Below the pieces are notes generated by a model. That model did no database searches and was not told the DNA's origin. It saw only the letters and a program-made list of their open reading frames with translations. The position numbers and the translations under genes were made by a program. 64,000 bases of DNA from Paenibacillus sp. (GTDB taxonomy: Bacteria; Bacillota; Bacilli; Paenibacillales; NBRC-103111), in the NCBI GenBank assembly GCA_031180825.1, contig JAPSLM010000004.1, positions 147,119 to 211,118 of the forward strand. The letters run 5' to 3'. Positions 36,736 through 44,362 of the stretch are shown here, piece after piece; positions within the stretch are counted from its first letter, which is position 1; each line of letters begins with the position of its first letter.

Positions 36736-38123
36736 ACGCAGGCGTGAATACATCGGAGCATATCCATTTTATCGGCATCGGCGGGTACGGCATGAGTGCC
36801 ATTGCCAAGGTGATGCTGGAAATGGGCTACCAAGTTTCGGGATCCGATTTGGCGCAACAGGAGCTGACGGAGAAGCTTGCGGCCAAAGGGGCGCAAGTGT
36901 TCATCGGGCACGAGGCGCAAAATGTGAAAGGCGCGGACGTTGTCGTATATTCCACGGCTTTGGCCAAGGATAATGTCGAAATGGCGGCGGCGGAGGAACT
37001 GAACATTCCGATTCTGCACCGTTCGCAAATGCTGGCGAGACTGATGAACGCCAAAAAAGGCATCGCGGTTGCGGGCGCGCACGGAAAGACGACCACGTCG
37101 TCGATGATTGCGCTCGTCCTCGAGCGCTGCGGCTTGGACCCGACCTTCATCATCGGCGGGGAAATCATGAACGTGGGAAGCAATGCCAAGGCGGGGAAAG
37201 GCGATTGGGTCGTCGCGGAAGCGGACGAGAGCGACGGTTCGTTTTTGCAGTACCAGCCTGCCATCGCCTTGGTCAATAATATTGAAGCGGATCATCTGGA
37301 AAACTACGACGGCAATTTTGAGAATTTGAAAAAAGCCTATGCGCAGTTTTTAAGCCAGGTGAAAGAGGACGGCAAGGCTGTCGTCTGTTTGGACGACCAA
37401 TACTTGAGAGAGATGATCTCCAGCGTGAATAGCGAGGTCATTACGTATGCGATCGAGGCGCAAGCGGACTTTACGGCACGGAACATCGTGCTTGGCGACC
37501 GTAAAGTATCCTTCGATGTCATACGCGGCGCCGAGGCGCTCGGAACGATTCATCTGTCCGTACCGGGCAAGCACAACGTCTACAATGCGCTCGCTACGCT
37601 GATTACTTGCATGGAAGCGGGGCTGTCCTTCGGCCGGATTGCGGAAGCGATTACCGAGTTTCGGGGAGCCAAGCGGCGTTTTCAGGTGCTCGGAGAAGTG
37701 GACGATATTCTGGTGATCGACGATTACGCGCACCATCCGACTGAAATCGAAGCGACGATTCAGGCGGCCAAAGCGACCGGCAAACGGATTGTCGCCGTCT
37801 TTCAGCCTCAGCGTTACACGCGGACGTACTTTTTGTTCGAGCAGTTCAGCCGCGCGTTTCCCGAGGCGGATGAAGTGATTATTACCGATATCTACTCGCC
37901 GGCGGGCGAGAAGCAGATCGAAGGCATCGATTCGGCGAAGCTCGTAGAGCTGATTCGTCAGAACAGCAATGCTAACGTGCGCTATGTCCCGACGAAAGAG
38001 CAGGTGCAGGCGTATTTGCTGAATTCCGTGCGTCCCGGCGATTTGGTGATTACGATGGGCGCGGGAGACATATGGAAGGCGGCGGCCGGTCTGGCCGAAG
38101 CATTGACGGACCGCTTGGCTTAG
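36732..38123 (+). CDS. murC: UDP-N-acetylmuramate-L-alanine ligase
   Basis: Adds L-alanine to UDP-MurNAc, the first peptide step of cytoplasmic peptidoglycan synthesis. It has IGIGGYGMSAIAKVMLE, the P-loop VAGAHGKTTTSSM, EADESDGSFL and VIDDYAHHPTEIEAT. It is 463 residues. GTG 36732 overlaps the folC stop (GTGA); GTG 36744 is an alternative. In B. subtilis murC is not in this cluster, so the valS-folC-murC order is a local feature. It is closed by a terminator at 38139-38186. Confidence 0.97.
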   Translation: MNAGVNTSEHIHFIGIGGYGMSAIAKVMLEMGYQVSGSDLAQQELTEKLAAKGAQVFIGHEAQNVKGADVVVYSTALAKDNVEMAAAEELNIPILHRSQMLARLMNAKKGIAVAGAHGKTTTSSMIALVLERCGLDPTFIIGGEIMNVGSNAKAGKGDWVVAEADESDGSFLQYQPAIALVNNIEADHLENYDGNFENLKKAYAQFLSQVKEDGKAVVCLDDQYLREMISSVNSEVITYAIEAQADFTARNIVLGDRKVSFDVIRGAEALGTIHLSVPGKHNVYNALATLITCMEAGLSFGRIAEAITEFRGAKRRFQVLGEVDDILVIDDYAHHPTEIEATIQAAKATGKRIVAVFQPQRYTRTYFLFEQFSRAFPEADEVIITDIYSPAGEKQIEGIDSAKLVELIRQNSNANVRYVPTKEQVQAYLLNSVRPGDLVITMGAGDIWKAAAGLAEALTDRLA

Positions 38124-38138
38124 CAGATATAAAACGAT

Positions 38139-38186
38139 AACCTCCGGAAAGCCGTTCTTGTTGACGGCGAAGCCGGGGGTTTTTTG
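38139..38186 (+). terminator. intrinsic terminator after murC
   Basis: AACCTCCGG (38139-38147) pairs with CCGGGGGTT (38173-38181), with an inner GCCG/CGGC pairing and a T6 run. Confidence 0.85.
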
Positions 38187-38318
38187 TATGGAACGGCGTT
38201 TTATCCTACGGGTGGAAGGGACCGGAAGAGGAGGCTTGGTCTGCGTTGACCGGTTCTATTTGCGGGCCGACTCTCATAGTCTAGTAATACGAATATGGGA
38301 CAAGGGAGAGTTGACGCA

Positions 38319-39644
38319 ATGAACAAGACCAAGATGACGTTTCGTTTCCACAAGGACGGGCAGCGGCAATTACGGCAGGAGACGGACAGCAGGCCGCAGG
38401 TTATCCCGCTTCGCCCGGAAGAATATACCGTAGTGGAGCCCCGGGCTGACGAGAGCCGTGGGGAGCCGGACAAGCCGCCGGTGGAGACCGGAAAAATAAA
38501 AGGATCGACGTGGACCGGACCTGCGCTTAACGAATACACGACCGATTTCGGCGATTGGCAGAGCTCCTTCGAGTCGGAGACGCACCGTGTCGAGCAATTG
38601 ATTCGCGAATCGGGCGGCGGCCGGCCGTTCGATCCGGAAACGGGTTACGTCGAGCGGCAGAATCCGACCGGCGGCATGGAGCGGACGCACCGGCCTTACG
38701 CTCGGGAGGAATCGGCCTATTTCAGGCGAACGCCGGGCGGCGGCTCTTGGCTCCGAATCGCCGCTTCCGTCGCCGGAGCGGTGGTCACGGGCGTCGCGTT
38801 CGGTTTTTTGGTCTTGTCGATGTTTTCGGGCGGCACGGACTCCGGTAAAATAACGTCGCCTGGCGGCACGGCGACCGCCCAGCAAGGGAACAAGGGAGCA
38901 GGGGCCGGAGGGACGGCTTCCGCAGGAGAGACGTCCGGTAAAACGGGCGACGCGGCAGCCAAGCCCGGCGGTGCGGATTCGGCGGCTCCGGCGAGCAGCT
39001 CGGCGGTCGGAGTGACGGTGCAGATCCCGGCGAAATCGTATGCCGTATTGCAAGGCGGAGTATTCAGCAGCGCGCAGGGAGCCGAAGCCGCGGCTGCGGA
39101 TTTTCGCAAGAAAGGGCTCGCGGGAGCGGTGGAAGCGGGGGAAAAGCACCCGGTTTATGTGGGAATGGCGGGAACCCGGGATGAGGCTTTGGGGCTATCG
39201 CAAGCCTATCAGCACCAAAATATCGAGGTGATCGTCAAGACACTCGATGTACCTGCGGTCACGAAAGTCCAATGGAACGGGAAGCAGGTAGAGGTGTTTG
39301 CCAATTATATCGCGCAAGGAGACAAGCTTGTGAGGCTCATTACGGCGCAAACCGCTGCGCATGCGGCAGACGCCAAGCCGGAACCGCTTGACGACAAAGC
39401 GCTGCAGTCGATCAAGACGACGCACCAAAGCTGGTCCCAGACGGTTACTGCCGTCAGCGACGGTCTGGGCGAAGCCGGGAAGAAGGCGCTGCCTAAACTG
39501 AACAATTCCTTGAATACGGCCGTGGCTTCGCTTGAGGAATACAAGAAGAATCCGTCTCCGGCATTTTTGTGGCAGGCGCAAACGGCTGCGCTGCAGTATG
39601 TCGTGGCGGAGAAGGAATTGCTCAAAGCGGTTGCGCTGCCTTAA
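38319..39644 (+). CDS. spoIIB: SPOR-domain membrane protein, SpoIIB-like
   Basis: Bitopic protein of 441 residues. A charged cytoplasmic N-terminus (about 1-140) is followed by one transmembrane helix (about 145-172), a Gly/Ala/Ser/Thr linker, a SPOR domain near 230-305 (KSYAVLQGGVFSSAQGAEAA) and a helical C-terminus. SPOR domains bind denuded glycan at division sites; B. subtilis SpoIIB does this at the sporulation septum and helps SpoIIDMP. It lies just upstream of maf-radC-mre, as spoIIB does in Bacillus, which supports the name. Sequence identity cannot be measured here. ATG 38319 follows AAGGGAGAG. Confidence 0.72.
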   Translation: MNKTKMTFRFHKDGQRQLRQETDSRPQVIPLRPEEYTVVEPRADESRGEPDKPPVETGKIKGSTWTGPALNEYTTDFGDWQSSFESETHRVEQLIRESGGGRPFDPETGYVERQNPTGGMERTHRPYAREESAYFRRTPGGGSWLRIAASVAGAVVTGVAFGFLVLSMFSGGTDSGKITSPGGTATAQQGNKGAGAGGTASAGETSGKTGDAAAKPGGADSAAPASSSAVGVTVQIPAKSYAVLQGGVFSSAQGAEAAAADFRKKGLAGAVEAGEKHPVYVGMAGTRDEALGLSQAYQHQNIEVIVKTLDVPAVTKVQWNGKQVEVFANYIAQGDKLVRLITAQTAAHAADAKPEPLDDKALQSIKTTHQSWSQTVTAVSDGLGEAGKKALPKLNNSLNTAVASLEEYKKNPSPAFLWQAQTAALQYVVAEKELLKAVALP

Positions 39645-39674
39645 CCTTCTGACGGGCATACGCAGCGGGTGCGC

Positions 39675-39709
39675 ACGAAAAAGCCGTCCGATCCGGACGG
39701 CTTTTTCGT
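39675..39709. terminator. strong bidirectional terminator
   Basis: ACGAAAAAGCCGTCCG pairs perfectly with CGGACGGCTTTTTCGT around a three-base loop, between two convergent genes. Confidence 0.95.
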
Positions 39710-39726
39710 TGGGTACTGCAACTTGC

Positions 39727-41058
39727 TTACTTGCCGGTTAAGGTCCGGCCGGGTGAAGCCGGCGTTTCAAGAGCAGCTTTCTTCGGCGTTGCGGCGTCCG
39801 CCATGTAGCGGTCAACCAGCGCGGCGGCTTCCGCACGGGTAATCCGCCTTTCCGGCTCGAATCGCTCTGCCGTCACGCCGTCGATCCAGCCGGCCCGCTT
39901 AAGGCCGGCGATGGCCTCCGCGGCCCAGAAGCCCGCCTTCACGTCCGGGAACGGCGGCTGCGCATCCGTGGCTTGCGGCGCCTTCGCCAGCCGCTGAAAC
40001 ATCGCCGCCGCCTCCGCCCGGGTCACGGGCCGGTCGGGCCGCAGCGTGCCGTCGGGGTAGCCCTCCAGCACGCCGGCCTTCACCGCCCGGTCGAGGGCGG
40101 CGAAGGCCCAGTGCCTCGCGCTCGCGTCGCGGTACGCGCCCGCGCCGGCCCCGGCGGCTTCGCAGCTCCCGCTGCGTTCGCCGTAAACCCCGCCGGTGAC
40201 CGTGCCGTCACCGGCGCAGGCGCTCCCTGCCGGCTTTGCCGCCGGCAGGTCGAACACCCGCCCGAGCAGCGTCGCCCACTCCGCTCTCGTCATCATCCGG
40301 CCGGGCTCGAACCGCCCGCCGGTGCCTTCAACCACGCCCTGCGCTTTCAGCCGCAGGACGGCGTCCCGGGCCCAGTGTCCCCGAAGATCGGGGAACACGC
40401 TGCCTTGCAGCGATATGTACGCTTCAATGCCGCGGGCAATGCCGAGCGCCATCGTCTGGCGCATTGACTCGCTGGCCAGCAGCTCCGCATCCGCGGCATT
40501 CGAAAGAAATGCCGTCTCTACGAGAATGCTCGGAATCGTTCCCATCCGTACCACATATACCGCACTGGGGACCAGCCCTTTGTTTTGCAGCCCCGTCGTT
40601 TGCACGAAGGCGTCCAGCACCTGCTGCGCGAGCTGGCGGCTCTCCGGAGTGAGCGCCTTCATTTCCTCGCTGGCGGGGTAGCTGCTCTGGGGGTAGGCGT
40701 CGTCATAATAGAGCACCATGGCCCCGCGCGTGTTTGTGTTAAAATACGAATTCGCGTGAACGGAAACAAACAGATCGGCCTGCTGGCCGTTGGCGAAGTC
40801 GACGCGTCCCTTGAGCGAAATATAATCGTCGGTATCCCGGGACATGACCACCTCATAGCCTTGTTGGACAAGCAGGTTCCGCAGGCGGCGGGCAATGTCC
40901 AAATTCACCGTTTTCTCCTGCAGGCCATTGACCCCGATCGCCCCGGGATCGGAGCCGCCATGTCCCGCATCGACGACAATTTTCGCGGCCGAGGCTTGTC
41001 CCGGCAGCACCAGAAGGGCGAACGCTAGCCAAGCGGCCTGCATCCATGGTTTTCGCAT
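39727..41058 (-). CDS. N-acetylmuramoyl-L-alanine amidase with three SLH domains
   Basis: Secreted wall hydrolase of 443 residues. The signal peptide ends near GQASA. The Amidase_3 domain covers about 25-215, with VVDAGHGGSDPGA (zinc His), LFVSVHANSY (zinc His) and SILVETAFLSN (catalytic Glu). Three S-layer homology modules follow (about 220-270, 300-355 and 365-425), each with the TRAE motif (MMTRAEWA, PVTRAEAA, RITRAEAA), which bind pyruvylated secondary wall polymer. The part around 40000-40350 is very G+C-rich. ATG 41058 follows GGAGAGG. It is convergent with spoIIB and divergent from the DUF4321 gene. Confidence 0.93.
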   Translation of the reverse strand: MRKPWMQAAWLAFALLVLPGQASAAKIVVDAGHGGSDPGAIGVNGLQEKTVNLDIARRLRNLLVQQGYEVVMSRDTDDYISLKGRVDFANGQQADLFVSVHANSYFNTNTRGAMVLYYDDAYPQSSYPASEEMKALTPESRQLAQQVLDAFVQTTGLQNKGLVPSAVYVVRMGTIPSILVETAFLSNAADAELLASESMRQTMALGIARGIEAYISLQGSVFPDLRGHWARDAVLRLKAQGVVEGTGGRFEPGRMMTRAEWATLLGRVFDLPAAKPAGSACAGDGTVTGGVYGERSGSCEAAGAGAGAYRDASARHWAFAALDRAVKAGVLEGYPDGTLRPDRPVTRAEAAAMFQRLAKAPQATDAQPPFPDVKAGFWAAEAIAGLKRAGWIDGVTAERFEPERRITRAEAAALVDRYMADAATPKKAALETPASPGRTLTGK

Positions 41059-41188
41059 CTTCCGGTCCTCTCCTTCCTTGATCCGGTTTCTATTGTACGG
41101 GTACTTCTTGCATCCGGTAAGCGGTAAAATATTCCTTCGTGCGAGGAAGTCCTTTGTTGGAAAAGTCCGCTTATTCCTTCACGAGTTA

Positions 41189-41197
41189 TGGTATAAT
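41189..41197 (+). promoter_or_regulatory. extended -10 promoter before the DUF4321 gene
   Basis: TGGTATAAT (extended -10, TGnTATAAT) without a good -35; transcription would start near 41204. Confidence 0.5.
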
Positions 41198-41255
41198 GAC
41201 GTGTGGCATTTCGAAGCGGCCGATTGCATTTTTTACGAAAGAGGTATCCTATATT

Positions 41256-41498
41256 TTGAAAAAGAATACGCTCACGTTCATCCTTATGCTGCTGCTCGGG
41301 CTCGTCGCCGGAACGCTCATCGGCCAGCTGTTGTCGCCGTATGCGGTCTTGTCCTTTCTGACCAAGTCCGTAGAGCTGACCTGGCAGCCCAAGGCCGATT
41401 TGTTGGTCATCCGGTACGATCTGAATCTGCTTGTTCGGCTGAATCTGATCAGCATCGTCGGGCTGGCGGTCGGCTTTTGGCTGTACCGCAAGCTTTAG
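41256..41498 (+). CDS. DUF4321 family membrane protein
   Basis: 80-residue protein with two hydrophobic helices (about 4-25 and 57-76), joined by a loop with SVELTWQPKADLLVIRYDL. The family is widespread in spore-forming Firmicutes just upstream of maf, and its function is unknown. TTG 41256 is chosen, with AAAGAGG 11 bases upstream. It keeps its ancestral place before maf and therefore marks the left edge of the disturbed region. Confidence 0.8.
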   Translation: MKKNTLTFILMLLLGLVAGTLIGQLLSPYAVLSFLTKSVELTWQPKADLLVIRYDLNLLVRLNLISIVGLAVGFWLYRKL

Positions 41499-41560
41499 GG
41501 CGATGCGGCTCGGACGGTACAACCCCATTGTACAAACTTTCGTAGCGAGGGACCGGTTTA

Positions 41561-41627
41561 TGACGCTGACGATATCAAAACCTTAATGCTCGCTTCATCC
41601 TCTCCGTGCCGGAGGACGGCGTATTGA
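41561..41627 (+). pseudogene. maf: 5' relic of an older maf gene
   Basis: ATG 41561, with GAGGGA upstream, reads MTLTISKP. One frame over, 41583-41627 reads LMLASSSPCRRTAY and stops. This is the Maf N-terminal signature (LxLASxSPRR), with at least one frameshift and nothing recognisable of the remaining 170 residues. Its composition matches the host genes, unlike the intact maf 80 bp downstream. I infer that it is what is left of the resident copy. Confidence 0.7.
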
Positions 41628-41706
41628 GCTGACGGCAACGCCCCAAACGGCGAAGCCGCGATTGGCTCGCTGAGATCAAACACGTGGATAAAACTGGAGG
41701 CCCTAA

Positions 41707-42288
41707 ATGAAAAAATTAGTGCTTGCATCATCCTCACCCAGGCGACAAGAGTTAATTCAAATGTTAAGACTCCCGTTTGAAATTTTGACCAACGACGTTG
41801 ACGAGACAATTTCAACCGATTTATCTCCAAAACAAATTGTCGAAGAATTATCGCTCAGGAAAGCTAAGGCCTCTACCGCAAGGGTTACAGATCGGCAGTC
41901 GATAGTTATTGGTTCGGACACGATTGTTGTCTTTTCCGGAGAGGTTTTGGGAAAACCCAAGGATCAGGAAGACGCTTTTAGAATGCTAAAACGGATTGAA
42001 GGGAAGACCCATCAAGTCTATACGGGTATCACTTGTATGGATGTTGGAGAGTCCAGAACAATTACAAGATCAAGAGTGACGGAGGTTCGCATGAAAGCAT
42101 TGTCAGATGCGCAGATACGCGCCTATATTGCTACTGGCGAACCAATGGATAAAGCAGGCGCATATGCGGTTCAGGGGATTGGTTCTACAATTGTTGAGTC
42201 AATCCATGGCGATCATTTTAATGTTGTTGGAATGTCCTTGAGTTTGCTGTCTGAAATGCTTGAAGAATTGGATGTCAAAGTGCTATAA
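41707..42288 (+). CDS. maf: Maf-family nucleoside triphosphate pyrophosphatase (A+T-rich copy)
   Basis: House-cleaning enzyme that hydrolyses non-canonical or dTTP/UTP-type nucleotides; in Bacillus it also affects septum formation. It is 193 residues, full length: LVLASSSPRRQELI, then SDTIVVFSGEVLGKPKDQEDAFRML, then DKAGAYAVQGIGSTIVESIHGDHFNVVGMSL. ATG 41707 follows CTGGAGGCC. Codon use is clearly A+T-rich (ATT, TTA, AAA, AGA) compared with the neighbouring genes, and a relic of another maf N-terminus lies upstream. It is best explained as a foreign maf that replaced the resident one. Confidence 0.95.
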   Translation: MKKLVLASSSPRRQELIQMLRLPFEILTNDVDETISTDLSPKQIVEELSLRKAKASTARVTDRQSIVIGSDTIVVFSGEVLGKPKDQEDAFRMLKRIEGKTHQVYTGITCMDVGESRTITRSRVTEVRMKALSDAQIRAYIATGEPMDKAGAYAVQGIGSTIVESIHGDHFNVVGMSLSLLSEMLEELDVKVL

Positions 42289-42306
42289 AATACAACCCCA
42301 AAAACA

Positions 42307-42546
42307 ATGGAGGCTTTTAAAGCCTCCATCAGAGTGTTGAGAAAGAGGTTTTTGGCTAAAATAGAGATTCAAACGGAGGTGGGGTATCTACTGGAGGAGC
42401 GATAGCGTTCGCCTTTGTCTGCGGAAAATTACCGCTATTAAGCGGCTTCAGATCAAAATTTTCTGCAGACAACAGCCGACCGGAAGTAGATACCCCACCC
42501 CTTGTTAACCTCCTGTTACCCAATGGACCACTTTCTCAACAAGCTC
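42307..42546. repeat. tandem hairpin-rich element, copy 1
   Basis: It starts with a perfect 23-nt palindrome (42307-42329, which could also end the maf transcript). Nested inverted repeats follow. TGTTGAGAAAG (42335-42345) pairs with CTTTCTCAACA (42531-42541). GGTGGGGTATCTAC (42378-42391) pairs perfectly with 42486-42499. A 16-nt arm at 42415-42430 pairs with 42457-42472. A CCGCT/AGCGG hairpin lies at the centre. There is no reading frame. It is built like a MITE or a large structured RNA. Confidence 0.75.
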
Positions 42547-42830
42547 ATGGAGGCTTCTAAAAGTCTCCATAGTGTTGAAAAAAACTGAGGTAGAAAATTT
42601 CTGAAAAATAGAGGTAGGGTATATCCCGTAAGTGTTTACTCCGCCTTTGAAACCCGTGAAAATACCGCTGGTTCCAATCAAGTTCACGGGTAGATGGGGG
42701 TCCCCGGAAAGTGATCGGAATAAGCTTCCAAGCATTACTTCACTTTCTGGGGAAGGGGAGCGGCTGAAGGGATATACCCCACGGCGTATGCTGAGAATTT
42801 TATACGCGAAGCGGGTTTCTCAACAAGCTC
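42547..42830. repeat. tandem hairpin-rich element, copy 2
   Basis: It has the same plan as copy 1 with diverged contents. The start hairpin ATGGAGGCTT/AAGTCTCCAT is at 42547-42570, then AGTGTTGA. GGGTATATCCC (42617-42627) pairs with GGGATATACCC (42769-42779). Inner stems are ACCCGTGAA/TTCACGGGT (42652-42660/42683-42691) and CCCCGGAAAGTGA/TCACTTTCTGGGG (42702-42714/42740-42752). The end, TTTCTCAACAAGCTC (42816-42830), is identical to the end of copy 1. Confidence 0.72.
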
Positions 42831-43296
42831 TAAACAAAGTAATTGTTTTTGTTTGTTTTTTGTAAATACGGATGTATTGTAAATGGAGAATGACAAAAAT
42901 TTCCGTAACAATGGATGCCGGATAAAATGGATAAGGATATTTCCGGTAGTTCATAGCCGATGGAAATGGGGGTGAAAAAACATCCCCCAGTCGATATGAA
43001 CGCTCGGATCCCGTCATGACGTTGTATTGTCTTATGATTTCTAACCATGTTTTCTGATCGATGACTCCATTCTGTTCCGCAGGCGGCAAATGCATCGTTA
43101 CTTTTTGAAATAGATTTACTGCTTTGAATGTTTTAGCTCCAAATTTTCCTCGTTCTTCCGCCGCATTTTTAAAAGCATCGACTCCCCATTTCTCTCCTAA
43201 AAATTTTAGGTGCTCCTGCATGTATTGGACATTAGAACCTTCGTCACCTTGCTTTAAAATTTTAATAATAGGGACGATCCTGCCTTTTTCAATCAT
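42820..43296 (-). pseudogene. peptidoglycan-binding end of a broken SpoIID-type protein (fragment 3)
   Basis: The frame encodes a PG_binding_1-like module (ILKQGDEGSNVQYMQEHLKF...FGAKTFKAVNLFQK...NGVIDQKTWLEII). About 60 unrelated residues follow, and the stop codon lies inside the end of repeat copy 2, so the natural C-terminus is lost. There is no ribosome-binding site. ATG 43296 overlaps the stop of fragment 2 (ATGA), which fits one original gene split by frameshifts. The DNA is A+T-rich. Confidence 0.6.
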
Positions 43297-43745
43297 GGCG
43301 CGAGCTTGAATTGTTTCGTATTTTCGCCGTAGAAAAATTTTAAAATTGCTTTATATTTTATCCCTTCTCTTGCCATCTGTACCGATTTTATTTGCTCAAG
43401 CCACTTTTTAAAGGCGCAACTAATTCGAATGCCATCACAGTACTGAGAGAGAAAAGGTTGAATTTTTGGTCCGGGGTAAGCGATAAATTCATTGAATAAT
43501 TCGTCTACGCTGCTCACAAGCGGTTCTTGCGGTGTATATTCCATAGCATGCGGCGGCTCCGGGAATAAATAAGGATTTTCAGAAATTTTAGGTAAATCCA
43601 TTCCGTAATATTTAGGATTCTTACTAATCACAATCGTATGTATTCTTTGGCTTTCTTCATATCTCGGTATAGGCGGGAGTTTAATGGTTGGGATAGCTTT
43701 GGAACGTTTCAAATATTTGGACTCCCAACATTTGGACGGGCGCAT
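43293..43745 (-). pseudogene. middle of a broken SpoIID-type/peptidoglycan-binding protein (fragment 2)
   Basis: After the join it reads IPTIKLPPIPRYEESQRIHTIVI, which continues the beta-domain of fragment 1. It then jumps to VDELFNEFIAYPG...FLSQYCDGIRISC, which I recognise as the region just after the SpoIID-like catalytic part in clostridial and Bacillus spore proteins. The catalytic segment that normally lies between these two parts (about 100 residues with a VPYRDYIKNV-like motif) is missing. The assignment comes from remembered family architecture, so confidence is moderate. Confidence 0.55.
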
Positions 43746-43995
43746 ATTGGGGGTGCTCTGCTGTTACAATGTATTGGCTGTAAGGCTTTATTGCGGGGTT
43801 TGTTAAAGCAAGTTCTTTTGACGGGGCGGGCAAATCAATCGTTTTGGTATTGCCGTATTGATCCGTATTCAGCTCGTGTATAACGTTACCCGTTAAGTCC
43901 TTGACGACTACTTTCGCTCCGGGAAGAAGGGAATGGGATTGGGAAACGACTTTAACAACAAGCTTCCCTGAAGGGCCTTGACTTAATTCCGACAT
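43681..43995 (-). pseudogene. N-terminal beta-domain of a broken SpoIID-type protein (fragment 1)
   Basis: SGKLVVKVVSQSHSLLPGAKVVVKDLTG...ELNTDQYGNTKTIDLPAPSKEL...PYSQYIVTAEHPQYAPVQMLGVQIFETFQS is a carboxypeptidase-regulatory-like beta-sandwich, as found at the start of SpoIID-type/PG-binding spore proteins. The frame stops at 43681, but the expected continuation is in the overlapping frame of fragment 2, which implies a frameshift near 43690-43740. ATG 43995 has AAAGGAAG upstream. The DNA is A+T-rich. Confidence 0.6.
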
Positions 43996-44007
43996 GGAAT
44001 AGTTCAC

Positions 44008-44304
44008 TTCCTTTAGCGTTAGACTGCGTTACAGGTTTTTGCCGATATATAAATAAGGAAAAAATTGAGCGTAGAGATTTGGAACTAATCCCAGATAAAA
44101 TCGTTATTATTTTAGATGGAATTTCTACGTAAGGGACCCTTCATCCGGCGCTTTTCGCATCTCTGCTTTTTCCGTTCGGGCCATCATTTCCCAACGGATC
44201 CGGGGACTGAAATCGACTTTCGCTCCCGAAGAAATATATAGGTTTTACCGCATGTCCTACATGCGCCATGTTGGTATTCGCCGCGTTTTGCCGATCGCTG
44301 TCAT
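44008..44304. other. intergenic, no gene seen
   Basis: It is A+T-rich at the left and host-like at the right. A plus-strand frame of about 37 codons ends YINKEKIERRDLELIPDK... at 44132 without a start or ribosome-binding site. It may be a relic, but I cannot assign it. The right junction of the disturbed region probably lies here. Confidence 0.35.
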
Positions 44305-44318
44305 TTGACAATACATCA

Positions 44319-44327
44319 TGCTATAAT
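44319..44327 (+). promoter_or_regulatory. extended -10 promoter of radC
   Basis: TGCTATAAT is an extended -10. A TTGACA at 44305-44310 is only 11 bp away and cannot serve as its -35 at normal spacing. Confidence 0.5.
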
Positions 44328-44362
44328 GAGAACTCGGACATCTCAAAGAAAGAAGGGAATGC

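Noticed and set aside
42307..42830. CRISPR array or tRNA cluster
   Set aside because: Only two diverged units with internal inverted repeats; no regular direct repeats with spacers and no tRNA cloverleaf or anticodon arm.
44022..44132. Short plus-strand frame ending with an EKIERRDLELIPDK-type tail
   Set aside because: No start, no ribosome-binding site, and I cannot match it to any family; kept only as a note in the intergenic entry.
44305..44327. TTGACA-TATAAT promoter of radC
   Set aside because: The two boxes are only 11 bp apart, too close for sigma-A; the extended -10 alone is retained.
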